Shown: positions 18,275-27,692 of the stretch, piece by piece
Layout: the number at the start of each line of letters is the position of its first letter
Numbering within the stretch: the stretch's first letter is position 1
From: Altericroceibacterium indicum
GTDB lineage: Bacteria > Pseudomonadota > Alphaproteobacteria > Sphingomonadales > Sphingomonadaceae
NCBI RefSeq assembly: GCF_009828105.1
Contig: NZ_WTYQ01000004.1
Location: 1-64,000 of the forward strand
DNA: 64,000 nucleotides
Direction of reading: 5' to 3'
Made by a program: the position numbers and the translations under genes
The notes under the pieces: generated by a model
The model's database searches: none
The model's input: the letters and a program-made list of their open reading frames with translations, nothing else
What the model was told of the DNA's origin: nothing

Positions 18275-19644
18275 CGTTTACGCAAAATCGCTTGTCTTCT
18301 GAACGGCTAGCTCAAGTGTCAGCGGGCAGCCGGTTTTCTTATAACCGCACACAACAGGCGATCGGTATTGTCCACTTTGGAATTGGGGCTTTTCACCGCG
18401 CACATCAGGCTTGGTACACGGATCGCGCCATGGATGCGGGCGACAGGAATTGGGCGACTTGCGGGGTTTCTTTGCGAAGCAAAAATGTCGCCGATCAACT
18501 CACTCCGCAAGACGGTCTTTATACGGTAGCGGAACGCTCTGAACGGGGCACCCATTTGTGTGTCGTCGGCGCAGTTCAGGAAGTTCTCGTTCATCCGCGC
18601 GACTGCAATGCTATTATTGAACGCTTGTCATCACCTGATACGCATATCGCCAGCTTCACAGTTACGGAAAAAGGGTATTGCCGCAGCGCAGATGGATCTC
18701 TTGACCCTGACCGCGCCGGGGCGGGCTCCATCTATGACTATCTCACCCGCGGACTGGCCTTGCGCAAAGAGCGCGGTCTTTCTGGGCTCACGCTTCTTTC
18801 ATGTGACAATTTGGCTGACAATGGGCGCCAGCTAGAACGGCTCTTGAAGGCATATTGTGCAGAAAATGATGCACAACTTGGCGAGTGGATCGCAACCAAT
18901 TGTACCTTCCCATGCACTATGGTCGACCGGATCGTTCCCGCGACAACCGATGCTGACCGAACAGACATTATGGAAATACTGCAAGTTCAGGATGAAGCCG
19001 CTGTGGTGACAGAGTCTTTCACCCAATGGGTGATTGAGGACAAATTTGCCGGCCCTCGTCCAGCTTGGGAACAGGTCGGCGCAGAAATCGTGTCTGATGT
19101 TGCGCCTTATGAGACTGCAAAGCTCAGAATGCTCAATGGCGCACATTCTGCTTTGGCCTATCTCGGCCTGAAGGCAGGATATACCTTTGTTCATGAAGCG
19201 ATTGGCGACCCGGCATTGCGATCATTGGTCGAACAGTTAATGCGCGAGGAAGCAGCGCCGACTGTTGCCACTGCGGATGGGCAGAGCCTGCCTTCTTACG
19301 CAGAGGCTTTGATCGCCCGGTTCGCTAATCCTGCTTTGCAGCATAAGCTCATTCAGATCGGAATGGACGGTAGCCAGAAGATTCCTCAGCGTTGGCTGGA
19401 GACACTCGAAGCCAATCGCACTGCCGGGCGGCAGTGCCCGGCGATCATTGCTGCGATGAAAGCATGGTTTGCGCATCTGCGCGGAGATAATGGCCCTGTT
19501 GAAGACCCAATGGCCGATCGTCTGACCGAAATCGCGAGCCGTACGAGTGATGCGCAATGCGCTGTGGCATTATTTGGCGAAGGTGGGATGATGCCGAGAA
19601 TTTGGCAGGTTTCCGAAGAAAAACTGCAGGCGCTCTTTTCGTAA
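18271..19644 (+). CDS. uxuB: mannitol dehydrogenase family oxidoreductase, probable D-mannonate oxidoreductase
   Basis: This NAD-dependent polyol/uronate dehydrogenase (457 aa) probably reduces D-fructuronate to D-mannonate. The N-terminal Rossmann part shows IVHFGIGAFHRAHQAWYTD, and the C-terminal domain has the catalytic KLRMLNGAHSALAYLG motif with the conserved Lys and Asn. GTG 18271 overlaps the uxaC stop, which supports the fructuronate substrate over mannitol. With uxaC broken, the pathway needs another isomerase elsewhere or is lost. It lacks a visible promoter of its own. Confidence 0.82.
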   Translation: MTFTQNRLSSERLAQVSAGSRFSYNRTQQAIGIVHFGIGAFHRAHQAWYTDRAMDAGDRNWATCGVSLRSKNVADQLTPQDGLYTVAERSERGTHLCVVGAVQEVLVHPRDCNAIIERLSSPDTHIASFTVTEKGYCRSADGSLDPDRAGAGSIYDYLTRGLALRKERGLSGLTLLSCDNLADNGRQLERLLKAYCAENDAQLGEWIATNCTFPCTMVDRIVPATTDADRTDIMEILQVQDEAAVVTESFTQWVIEDKFAGPRPAWEQVGAEIVSDVAPYETAKLRMLNGAHSALAYLGLKAGYTFVHEAIGDPALRSLVEQLMREEAAPTVATADGQSLPSYAEALIARFANPALQHKLIQIGMDGSQKIPQRWLETLEANRTAGRQCPAIIAAMKAWFAHLRGDNGPVEDPMADRLTEIASRTSDAQCAVALFGEGGMMPRIWQVSEEKLQALFS

Positions 19645-19677
19645 GTTTTAAGAGCGCCATTCTGTAGCGGAAGCAGC

Positions 19678-20580
19678 CTATTTTTGCGATGAGGCTGCCT
19701 GTGTGATCCGTTTACGGAGCCACAACAGGCCGGGGTCAGCCTCACGCGTGGCGTGGAACTGCATCATCTCGCGCATGGGCGGAATAGGGAAGGGAATCCC
19801 CAGAATTCGCAGTGGCAAACGTTCTGCCATTAGCCGCGCCAGACTTTCGTGCATCACACAAAAGCGCATGGTGCCCGGCACGAGGAACGGGGCCTGGATG
19901 AATGACGGTGCCCGTACTTCTATGCGCCGTTCTATGCCCTGACTTTTGAACCATTCCTCTGCAAATGTGAACTTGCGTCCAACACTGACGCCCACATGTC
20001 CCGCATCCGTGAAGTCCTTTCGAGATATTGGCGCAGTGAGGAGGGGGTTCCCGGTCCAGCCGACCGTCACGTGTTGTTCCTCGAGAACCAGCTCGCAAGG
20101 ATGATCCGGGTGGACGAACATCTCAGGCGTCAGCAGCAGGTCCAGCTCTCCATTCGCCAGCGAGACTTGAGATGTTGGGCCGGGAAGCTCGAAGGTGAAT
20201 GCAATACCCGGCGCTTCCTGGCCAAGTGCATTCACCAGCGGGGCAAGCAGTACCGTCGTGATATAATCGGATGCTGCAATCCGGAAATGCCGTTCGGAAT
20301 GCTGGGGATCGAAGCGGCCCTGCCGCGCGATTAATACGCGAAGTTGAAATATCTTTTCCGCAATCTCAGGCTGTAATGCCATCGCGAAAGGGGTGGGTAA
20401 CAGCTTCTTGCCGTGCTGTGCCAGAATGTCGTCCTGAAAGCTCTCACGGAGCCGTTTCAGTGAAGCGCTCATCGCCGATTGCGTGACGTTCAGCCTGTTG
20501 GCTGCTTTCGTGACGCTTTGTTCCTGCATGAGCACATCGAACGCGACGAGCAAGTTGAGATCAAAATTGTCGAGCCGCAT
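19678..20580 (-). CDS. LysR-family transcriptional regulator (NodD-like)
   Basis: The 300-aa regulator has an N-terminal winged helix (residues ~5-65, with SVTKAANRLNVTQSAMSASLKRLR) and an effector domain from ~95. It opens with MRLDNFDLNLLVAFDVL, typical of the NodD/LinR branch. It is convergent with the uxuB-like gene and divergent from the GH127 gene 290 bases away, so the shared upstream region is its likely target. ATGAT-N4-ATCAT close to its start is a candidate autoregulatory site. The inducer is unknown. Confidence 0.85.
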   Translation of the reverse strand: MRLDNFDLNLLVAFDVLMQEQSVTKAANRLNVTQSAMSASLKRLRESFQDDILAQHGKKLLPTPFAMALQPEIAEKIFQLRVLIARQGRFDPQHSERHFRIAASDYITTVLLAPLVNALGQEAPGIAFTFELPGPTSQVSLANGELDLLLTPEMFVHPDHPCELVLEEQHVTVGWTGNPLLTAPISRKDFTDAGHVGVSVGRKFTFAEEWFKSQGIERRIEVRAPSFIQAPFLVPGTMRFCVMHESLARLMAERLPLRILGIPFPIPPMREMMQFHATREADPGLLWLRKRITQAASSQK

Positions 20581-20870
20581 AAATGATCGATATCATTCAT
20601 GATAACGGACCGAAATAAAAAAATTGGTATCTGCAATTATTCAGGGGATGGGGGCATCCCACCAAGCTGAGAAGGGGCCATCCGCTCGGCTGATCTCAGT
20701 CTACTTCGCCAATATCAGAAACAGAAGGCAAGTCATCGTGACGGGTAGGCGCGTGATGAGATGAATGGCTCCGGGAAAAAAGCGTCAAGTGAGCGCAGAA
20801 ACTGGATGTGCCCTGTTTCACGTGCTATATTAACTCATACAAAATATAATGATCTGGTTTGAGGATTGAG
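20581..20870. other. 290-base divergent intergenic region with two stem-loops and a candidate operator
   Basis: No coding sequence is seen. It contains ATGAT-N4-ATCAT near 20584-20597, a hairpin GGGATG/CATCCC at 20645-20660, and CTGAGA pairing with TCTCAG at 20667-20699. The last two could form a structured leader of the GH127 transcript. GAGG at 20861-20864 precedes the chosen GH127 start. Confidence 0.45.
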
Positions 20871-22823
20871 ATGGCTAAGCGATATTTCACAGGTGCATCC
20901 CGCAGAGAATTTTTGGTGAGCTCGGGGAAGGGGGCGTTAATTGCTGGTCCGCTGTTTTCGGCAACTTGGCCATCCCAGGCACAAGCCGCTTCTGCCACGC
21001 AGAACGAGCCCAAGTTGCAGCCGTTCGACCTTGCTGATGTGACCTTGCATGACAGTCCATTCCTGCATGCTCAAAACAAGACTGAAGCCTATCTCTTATC
21101 CCTGCAACCTGATCGCATGTTGCATAATTTCCGCGTGAATGCCGGGTTGACACCCAAGGCACCTGTCTATGGGGGCTGGGAGTCCGAAGCAACATGGGCT
21201 GATATCAACTGCCACGGCCACACACTGGGCCATTATCTGTCTGCTTGCGCGCTGGCCTACCGTTCGACTGGCAAAAATGAATATCGGAAGCGAATTGACT
21301 ATATCGCCAGCGAACTGGCGGCATGTCAGAAGGGCGCCAATAGCGGCCTAGTGTGCGCCTTTCCGGATGGGCCTGCCTTAGTCGCAAGGCATCTGCGTGG
21401 TGAGCCGATCACAGGGGTGCCATGGTACACGTTACACAAGATTTTTGCCGGGCTTCGCGATGGGGCATTGCTGACGGACAGCGCTATGGCCCGTGCTGTG
21501 TTGCTGCGGTTTGCTGATTGGGCCGTGGTCGCCACGCGCCCTTTGAGCGATGCGCAGTTTGAAACCATGTTGGAGACTGAGCATGGCGGCATGAGTGAAG
21601 TCTTTGCCGATCTCTATGATATGACCGGCAATGCAGACTATAAAACAGTGGCTGAACGTTTCGCGCAGAAAGCGATCATGAAACCGCTGGCGCAAGGCCA
21701 TGATTATCTTGATGGTCTCCATGCGAACACGCAATTGCCGAAGATCATAGGTTATCATCGCGTTTGGGAGATGACTGGCAAGCCGGAATATCGGGACGCT
21801 TCCCTGTTTTTCTGGCGGACGGTGGCGCTGACCCGCTCCTTTGCTACAGGCGGGCATGGCGATAATGAGCACTTCTTCCCGATGGCTGATTTTGCGGATC
21901 ATGTCTTTTCAGCAAAAGGCTCGGAAACATGCTGCCAGCACAATATGCTGAAGCTGACGCGAGGCCTGTTTCAGCATGACCCACAGGCTGCCTATATGGA
22001 TTATTACGAGCGCACGCTCTATAATGGTATCCTTGCATCGCAAGATCCGGATAGTGGGATGGCAACATATTTTCAGGGCGCAAGACCCGGCTATATGAAG
22101 CTTTATCACACGCCTGAAGATTCCTTCTGGTGCTGCACTGGCACGGGGATGGAGAACCATGTCAAATATCGGGACACGATCTATTTCCACGATGATGATG
22201 CGCTCTATGTGAACCTGTTCGTGCCTTCATCGGTTGAATGGAAGGGCAAGGGGGCAACCATCACCCAAGTGACCAGCTTCCCGCAGTCTCCCACAACAAC
22301 ACTGCGTTGGGCTTCAAAAAAGCCGTTTCATGCTAGTCTGAAGCTGCGGCACCCGCATTGGAGCGACAGGGCGATTGTATTGGTCAACGGTGTGGAGGCG
22401 GCCCGTTCAGACATGCCGGGGACATATGTTGAACTGGCGCGCAACTGGCGCGATGGTGATCAGGTCGACTTGCAACTGGCAATGGAAGTGAGCGTCAGCA
22501 GCGCACCGGCTGCGCCAGACATCATTGCCTTCACTTATGGTCCATTGGTTCTGGCTGGCGCATTGGGCAGCGATGGCTTGCAGCCGGGCACTGACATAAT
22601 CGTGAATGAGCGCAAATATGGCGAATATAACAATACGCCATTCACTGCACCGATGCTGGCTGGCGAGACGGATGAGCTTTCAAGCGCCGTGCGTCTTACT
22701 GAGCGTCCGCTGGAATTCACTATTCCTGCAAGCGATGGGACAGCTCTTCGCCTGATCCCTTATCACACAATCGCGCATGAACGTTATGCGACCTATTGGC
22801 AGGTTGGCGCGACTGTCACTTGA
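20871..22823 (+). CDS. GH127-type glycosidase (beta-L-arabinofuranosidase-like), Tat-exported
   Basis: This is a DUF1680/GH127-family hydrolase (650 aa), a family that removes beta-L-arabinofuranose and related sugars using a Cys nucleophile and zinc. A Tat signal opens the protein (SRREFLVSSGKGALI, residues ~10-24, ending near QAQA). The (alpha/alpha)6 barrel carries GSETCCQHNMLKLTRG and FWCCTGTGMENH, the conserved Glu and Cys cluster of the active site. Beta-sandwich domains follow. ATG 20871 is preferred over TTG 20859 because GAGG sits 6 bases before it. Several GH families share this fold, so the exact sugar is unknown. Confidence 0.85.
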   Translation: MAKRYFTGASRREFLVSSGKGALIAGPLFSATWPSQAQAASATQNEPKLQPFDLADVTLHDSPFLHAQNKTEAYLLSLQPDRMLHNFRVNAGLTPKAPVYGGWESEATWADINCHGHTLGHYLSACALAYRSTGKNEYRKRIDYIASELAACQKGANSGLVCAFPDGPALVARHLRGEPITGVPWYTLHKIFAGLRDGALLTDSAMARAVLLRFADWAVVATRPLSDAQFETMLETEHGGMSEVFADLYDMTGNADYKTVAERFAQKAIMKPLAQGHDYLDGLHANTQLPKIIGYHRVWEMTGKPEYRDASLFFWRTVALTRSFATGGHGDNEHFFPMADFADHVFSAKGSETCCQHNMLKLTRGLFQHDPQAAYMDYYERTLYNGILASQDPDSGMATYFQGARPGYMKLYHTPEDSFWCCTGTGMENHVKYRDTIYFHDDDALYVNLFVPSSVEWKGKGATITQVTSFPQSPTTTLRWASKKPFHASLKLRHPHWSDRAIVLVNGVEAARSDMPGTYVELARNWRDGDQVDLQLAMEVSVSSAPAAPDIIAFTYGPLVLAGALGSDGLQPGTDIIVNERKYGEYNNTPFTAPMLAGETDELSSAVRLTERPLEFTIPASDGTALRLIPYHTIAHERYATYWQVGATVT

Positions 22824-22849
22824 ATTCCGTTCGTTGTTGCAGATCACCT

Positions 22850-22888
22850 TGTTCCCCCATCGGCAAAGAGTGTGCCGATGGGGGAACA
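22850..22888. terminator. bidirectional terminator with a perfect 16-bp stem
   Basis: TGTTCCCCCATCGGCA pairs perfectly with TGCCGATGGGGGAACA across a 7-base loop. It separates the convergent GH127 and FAH-family genes. Confidence 0.9.
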
Positions 22889-22910
22889 GGAACTGGACCT
22901 ATCAGAGGCT

Positions 22911-23876
22911 TTAGGCCTGAACGACTTTCTGTTCGATCACGCCAAAAGGCATGGTGCCGTCTGAGGTGATGGCGCTCATCCGGATATGCTCACCAAATTG
23001 CAGGAAGGGTGTTTGCGGTGCACCCTCCTCGATCATTTCGATCGCACGACGCTCAGAGATACAGCTTGAACCAACCTTGGCATAGGCTTCATTGGCAACC
23101 GTGCCTGAACCGATGATGGTGCCGGCCACAAGCTCTCTGGTTGCTGCCGCATGGGCGACGAGCTCATGAAAGCCGACGCTCATTTCCCGGCCATTCGCAG
23201 CACCAACACGCTCACCATTGCGATCAATCAACAGATCGAGGCATACGCGGCCATCTTGCCAGGCATCGCCAAGTTCATCAGGTGTCACGCAGAAGGGTGC
23301 CATTGAGCAAGCAGGTTTGGCCTGAACCCAGCCAAAGCCGGTGTTCATTTCAGGCACAGCCAGAGCACGCAAAGACCAATCATTGATCTGCACAATGAGC
23401 TTGATATGCGCCATGGCATCTTCTGCGGAAGTGCCCATGGGCACAGTGTCGACAATGACGCCAAATTCACCTTCAAAATCGATGCCATTTGCTTGTGTCA
23501 CAAATGGAACCTCTTCCAGAGGCCCGTAGAACCGGTCTGACATTCCCTGGTACATCAGGGGCTTGTCATGGGCGATTGGCTTGGTGTCAAATGCCACCTG
23601 CATCAGGCGTGCATGTGTGTCGAAAGCCGAGCCATCCAGCCATTGCCAGGAGCGCGGCAAGGGCGCGCGCATATCTGTTGGATCGATTGCGTCGCCAGCG
23701 CCGCTTGCCAGACGCTCAGCCGCTGCGCGGCATTCAGCTTCGGCATTAGGCCAATCTTCGATGGCGGCGAGCAGATTGGGCCAGCGAGACCCAACTGGCA
23801 AGCAGCGCTCGCCATCCTCTGAGATAGCGACCAACTCGCCATCAGCCGTTCCATTGGCACGGGTTGCAAGCTTCAT
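22911..23876 (-). CDS. fumarylacetoacetate hydrolase family protein
   Basis: This FAH-fold enzyme (321 aa) hydrolyses, hydrates or decarboxylates beta-diketo or 2-oxo-enoic acids, usually after aromatic ring cleavage. The metal-binding Glu motif is in GIDFEGEFGVIVD, and the later segments VQINDWSLRAL, KPACSMAPF and GTIIGSGTVAN fit the two-domain FAH branch. It is the last gene of the leftward cluster and overlaps the cupin stop by four bases (ATGA). It most likely acts late in the pathway; the substrate is not determined. Confidence 0.88.
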   Translation of the reverse strand: MKLATRANGTADGELVAISEDGERCLPVGSRWPNLLAAIEDWPNAEAECRAAAERLASGAGDAIDPTDMRAPLPRSWQWLDGSAFDTHARLMQVAFDTKPIAHDKPLMYQGMSDRFYGPLEEVPFVTQANGIDFEGEFGVIVDTVPMGTSAEDAMAHIKLIVQINDWSLRALAVPEMNTGFGWVQAKPACSMAPFCVTPDELGDAWQDGRVCLDLLIDRNGERVGAANGREMSVGFHELVAHAAATRELVAGTIIGSGTVANEAYAKVGSSCISERRAIEMIEEGAPQTPFLQFGEHIRMSAITSDGTMPFGVIEQKVVQA

Positions 23877-24439
23877 TTTGCCAGGCTCTCATCAAATTTG
23901 CCATCGATCAGGATGAAGGCAATGCGGCAATTGCGATCTGTGCGGTTGGCCCAGCCGTGATTGGTGCCTCTTTGAACTACGATATCTCCAGCCCGAACGA
24001 CAGTTTCGCCTTCATCGACAATCAGGACAAGCTCCCCTTCAAGGACAATCCCGTAATCGATGGTTTCTGTGCGATGCATATGGGCATGGCGCGCGCCTTC
24101 ACCAAAGGACGAGGCATCCGCAGCGCCAACTTCAGCAAAATGCGCACGGGCTTCTTCAACGCTTTGATTAGCCAGCGATGGTGCATCCGGCGGGATATCG
24201 AGAATACGAATCCGGGTGCCGTTGGTGGGCGGTGCAAGGCGGATACCCTCTTCCTCAGGCTCGCCTGAGGCTGCATCAATCGGGCAAGGCGTTGCCCTAG
24301 TATTCCAGATTTCGTGGAACATCGGCCCTGTTTCTCCACCGATACGCTGCATCCGTGGAGCCGGGCCATCTTCCTGGATAATGGCACGACCTTGAAGGTC
24401 GTGCCCGGTAACAATGCGCCTGATTGGCTTTATGGTCAT
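23873..24439 (-). CDS. cupin-domain protein
   Basis: A single cupin barrel occupies residues ~110-180 of 188. The metal-ligand motif HAHMHRTETIDYGIVLEGEL and PGDIVVQRG-like VVRAGDIVVQRGTNHGW are visible, so a bound metal is likely. The N-terminal ~100 residues match no motif I recognise. It is translationally coupled to the FAH gene. Cupins of this kind in aromatic clusters can be dioxygenases, isomerases or sensors, so no reaction is assigned. Confidence 0.75.
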   Translation of the reverse strand: MTIKPIRRIVTGHDLQGRAIIQEDGPAPRMQRIGGETGPMFHEIWNTRATPCPIDAASGEPEEEGIRLAPPTNGTRIRILDIPPDAPSLANQSVEEARAHFAEVGAADASSFGEGARHAHMHRTETIDYGIVLEGELVLIVDEGETVVRAGDIVVQRGTNHGWANRTDRNCRIAFILIDGKFDESLAK

Positions 24440-24492
24440 GCTCAGTGTCCTTGCTTATAGCTCTGAGATAAATTGGGCAGATATCGTTCCGG

Positions 24493-25650
24493 TCAGGCTG
24501 TTGCACCGCCCAGTGTTTCTGCGAACCAATCTGCAAGAAGATCACGGGCATAAGACATATTGTCTGCGCCGACGTGTTCCACGCCGCCTTCACGCTCGGT
24601 GAAGATGAATTTCTCACGCTTGGGAGAATTGACCAGTTGATCGTAAAGATCATCGGCATAGCCGACGCTGATCTGGCGATCATGGGCACCATGTGTAACG
24701 AGGAAGGGCACTTTGATGCTGCCCATGTGGCCGTTGAGGTTCATGTCATTCGACTTCTCAAGGAAGTCTTCCATGTCTTTTGCACCAAAGGTCCAGAAAA
24801 CATGCTCCCAATAATGGGGGACAGGGTTTTCACCTTCGCGCGCGATGCGCTTGTCTTGCACTTCACGCCAATTGTGGTTGGCACCCCATACCGCGCCACT
24901 GGCAAATCGCGGTTCATAAGCCACTGCGCGAGGAGCAAAATGCCCACCTAGTGAAATGCCGGTCATGCCGATGCGCTTGCTATCAACACCGTTCTGCGTT
25001 TCCAGCCAGTCGACCGCTTTTGAAGCCCAGTTTTCTGAATGGGGATCGACCGGCAAATTCTGAAGCCGCAAAGCTTCACCTGTCCCGGGCTGATCGACGC
25101 ACAGAGTGGAGATCCCGCGCCGGGCCAGTTCTTCCGGCAATTTGGTCCAGTAGAGCATTTCTTTGCAGCTATCGAGACCATTGCAGAACACGACACAAGG
25201 CCGGTCTCCATCGCCGATCCCTTGAGAAAAAAGTGCGCTCATGGTGCCATGGGTCAGCGGAATTTCGACACGCTTGCGATTGATTTTGCCGAGACTGGTT
25301 GAGCGATCGAAAGCTTCGCGTGCCTGGGCGTAGGTTTCTTTGCGCCCGTCAGACCCATGGGCCTGCATCCGCTCAGCCACCAGGAGATAGAGGGATGCAC
25401 GTTCCAGCTTATTGGAAGCAGAGAAAGCGCGGCCTTTGGCTTCGTCTTCAGCCGCCAGTTCAAGCAGCTTGTGGCCCATCTTGGCCCATTGTGCCATGAA
25501 CTGCGGTGTGCCCGTATCCGCGCCGCTATCGGCGGCATCTTTGATAGGTTGGCACATATCGACGATTTCGCCGATCCGGCCTCCGCTTTCCATCGCAATC
25601 GCGACGGAGAGGTTCCAGATATAATTGGGAAAATAAGAAAACAGCGCCAT
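24493..25650 (-). CDS. alpha/beta hydrolase, C-C hydrolase type
   Basis: The 385-aa protein has a helical N-terminal domain (~1-130) and an alpha/beta hydrolase domain with the nucleophile Ser in TGISLGG, an acidic residue in THGAHDRQ, and the His in GGVEHVGAD. This two-domain layout resembles 2,6-dihydroxypseudooxynicotine hydrolase and FrsA-like enzymes, which break C-C bonds next to carbonyl groups. Placed next to an extradiol dioxygenase, hydrolysis of the meta-cleavage product is the likely role. This is inferred from family and context. Confidence 0.78.
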   Translation of the reverse strand: MALFSYFPNYIWNLSVAIAMESGGRIGEIVDMCQPIKDAADSGADTGTPQFMAQWAKMGHKLLELAAEDEAKGRAFSASNKLERASLYLLVAERMQAHGSDGRKETYAQAREAFDRSTSLGKINRKRVEIPLTHGTMSALFSQGIGDGDRPCVVFCNGLDSCKEMLYWTKLPEELARRGISTLCVDQPGTGEALRLQNLPVDPHSENWASKAVDWLETQNGVDSKRIGMTGISLGGHFAPRAVAYEPRFASGAVWGANHNWREVQDKRIAREGENPVPHYWEHVFWTFGAKDMEDFLEKSNDMNLNGHMGSIKVPFLVTHGAHDRQISVGYADDLYDQLVNSPKREKFIFTEREGGVEHVGADNMSYARDLLADWFAETLGGATA

Positions 25651-25655
25651 GAGAA

Positions 25656-26558
25656 TTATACCTTAGCCGGTTGGAAAAGACGGGGGTCGGGGTGGGGCTT
25701 TGGCATGGTTTGCGGGCCACCTGTTCCGATCCCCCACTGATCCATGACCATCGGACTGGGTTCATGAACCTTGCCTTCATGATTTTCAAAATCGACTTCT
25801 TCCAGCTCGGAAGTATATTCCACTGCGAAGCCACCGGGGGTGCAGAAATAGCTGAATGTGTTGTTACCGGCAGTGTGCCGACCTGGGCCCCAGCGAATAT
25901 CCGTGCCGCGTTTGCGCAGGCGATTAATCCCGCGCATCATATCGTCGATGCTCATGACATCATAGGCCACATGATTGAGGCATGGCGGTCCGGGCAGGAT
26001 GGCAATGCGGTGATGCGCTGAATTGCAACGCAGGAAGCACATGAAATCACCCAGCCAGTCTGAAACGCGAAAGCCCAGAACATCGGTGAAGAATTTCACG
26101 GCCGCATGATGGTCTGGGGAATGCAGCACGATATGGCTGATCTTCACCGGTGTGCCTTCCCAGCGTTCCATAGCGCGCTTGTCGAGGCGCTTTACGCCGC
26201 TGGATACTTCAAAGGGTAAACCATCGGGAGAGAAGAAACGAAAAGCATAACCGCCGCCGGGGCTATCGATTTCACGTGGTCCGTGAATGATCTTGCAGCC
26301 AGCTTCGCTCACCTTGGCAAAAAGAGCGTCAACATCGGCCTGGCTGTCGGCGGCGAGGGCGATAACTTCTACGCAATTGGTGTCGTTCTTGTGCAAGCGA
26401 ACGACATGATGTTCATCATGTCCATGTGTCTTCAGCCATGCAGTGTCGGCATTTGCCTCTACCTCAACAAGTCCCCAATCATCCTGGTAAAATTTGCGCT
26501 CAGTTTCGAAGTCTTCCACCCCGTAACCGACATAGCGTATTTCAGTAACGCGGCTCAT
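25656..26558 (-). CDS. type I extradiol (VOC-fold) dioxygenase
   Basis: The two VOC modules (residues ~1-125 and ~135-260) of this 300-aa protein match BphC-like catecholic dioxygenases. The Fe(II) ligands of the second module are visible: His in ISHIVLHSPDH, His in CLNHVAYDV and Glu in GFAVEYTSEL. The enzyme is therefore expected to be active. ATG 26558 is chosen because the frame upstream (to 26657) enters the preceding gene. It is followed after 5 bases by the hydrolase gene. The catechol, gentisate-like or hydroquinone substrate is unknown. Confidence 0.85.
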   Translation of the reverse strand: MSRVTEIRYVGYGVEDFETERKFYQDDWGLVEVEANADTAWLKTHGHDEHHVVRLHKNDTNCVEVIALAADSQADVDALFAKVSEAGCKIIHGPREIDSPGGGYAFRFFSPDGLPFEVSSGVKRLDKRAMERWEGTPVKISHIVLHSPDHHAAVKFFTDVLGFRVSDWLGDFMCFLRCNSAHHRIAILPGPPCLNHVAYDVMSIDDMMRGINRLRKRGTDIRWGPGRHTAGNNTFSYFCTPGGFAVEYTSELEEVDFENHEGKVHEPSPMVMDQWGIGTGGPQTMPKPHPDPRLFQPAKV

Positions 26559-26574
26559 TTTAGTACCTTCCATT

Positions 26575-27690
26575 TCAAATAGGTTCTGCAGTTTTTTCAA
26601 ACATTTCGGCGGTCGCGCGAGCGTTATCGACAGCCGGTCCTTTGCCCAATTGCCCAAAGCAAATGGCCAGCGAACTATCGACGATATATTTGCATCTCTC
26701 GAAGCGACGTTCGCGATAGGCGCTCAGTGCGTCTTCGATGGTGTCAGCCTTGGCGAGTTCTTTTGCCAGCACGATAGAATCTTCGATCGCCATTCCGGCA
26801 CCCTGCCCCAGATGAGGGGTTGTTGCGTGGATGGCATCGCCCAGCAGCGTCACCCGTCCGCGATGCCATGGCCCTTCCAGCATCATACCTTCGAGTGGCC
26901 GATAAACGACCCCTTCATCATCGGTGATATTTTCGGCGAGTTCACGGATTTGCGGAGCGCAATGCGCAAGCTTGTCCCGCATCGTTTTGGCAAGGCCTTT
27001 GGTTTCATACCACGGCTTGTCTGGTTCTGGTGTTGTCACAAACATATACATCAGGTCATCGGCCATCGGGACAAGCCCAATACCCGTTGGGCCGTTGTAG
27101 GCGTGCAAAGCATCCAGATCTGGAGGGCAGGGCAGATTGTATCGCCATACTGCCTGGCCGGTATATTCAGGGCCGGGTGCATCTGGGAAAAGCCATTCGC
27201 GGGTCTGGGAATAGACCCCATCTGCCCCGATCACGAGATCATAGGTTTCTTCTCGGCCATCCGAGAAGACCACGCGGACGCAATCTCCCAGATCCTCCAA
27301 TTCGGTGAATGTCACACCCAGCCGGATCTCGGCGCCACTTTCGATAGTGCGTTCGCCGAGCAGCTTATGCAAAGCCGGACGAGAGATGCCGACATTGGCC
27401 GGATATCCCGGCACCAAACGGGGCGAGGGCACTTTTGCAACCTGTGTCCCATCTGGGGCGTGAACAGCCACAAAGTCGAAGCCTTTGGCAGAGCTGATGT
27501 AATCGTCCAGCAAATCGAGCTGTGCCATGGCGCGCAACACATTGCCTTGCTGGATGATGCCGACGCCATAGACGGACCATTCAGGGTCTTTCTCTATAAC
27601 CGTCACCTGATGGTCATCACGGCGCAAGGCGATGGCGGAGGTCAACCCGCCAATGCCGCCGCCGACTATTAAAATGTTCAGTTTTTTCAT
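26575..27690 (-). CDS. FAD-dependent aromatic monooxygenase
   Basis: This class A flavin hydroxylase (371 aa) has the FAD motif ILIVGGGIGGLTSAIAL at the N-terminus, the DG motif DLVIGADGVYSQTR in the middle, and GDAIHATTPHLGQGAGMAIED for the flavin near residue 290. It resembles 3-hydroxybenzoate 6-hydroxylase and salicylate/6-hydroxynicotinate hydroxylases. It would add a hydroxyl group before ring cleavage. ATG 27690 lies 2 bases after the preceding stop; the in-frame TTG 27696 is less likely. Confidence 0.86.
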   Translation of the reverse strand: MKKLNILIVGGGIGGLTSAIALRRDDHQVTVIEKDPEWSVYGVGIIQQGNVLRAMAQLDLLDDYISSAKGFDFVAVHAPDGTQVAKVPSPRLVPGYPANVGISRPALHKLLGERTIESGAEIRLGVTFTELEDLGDCVRVVFSDGREETYDLVIGADGVYSQTREWLFPDAPGPEYTGQAVWRYNLPCPPDLDALHAYNGPTGIGLVPMADDLMYMFVTTPEPDKPWYETKGLAKTMRDKLAHCAPQIRELAENITDDEGVVYRPLEGMMLEGPWHRGRVTLLGDAIHATTPHLGQGAGMAIEDSIVLAKELAKADTIEDALSAYRERRFERCKYIVDSSLAICFGQLGKGPAVDNARATAEMFEKTAEPI

Positions 27691-27692
27691 GC

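Noticed and set aside
20640-20700. CTGAGA ... CTGATCT pattern resembling a TPP riboswitch
   Set aside because: The GGATAATGCCAGCG part is missing, CTGAGA pairs with a nearby TCTCAG instead, and the downstream gene is a glycosidase.
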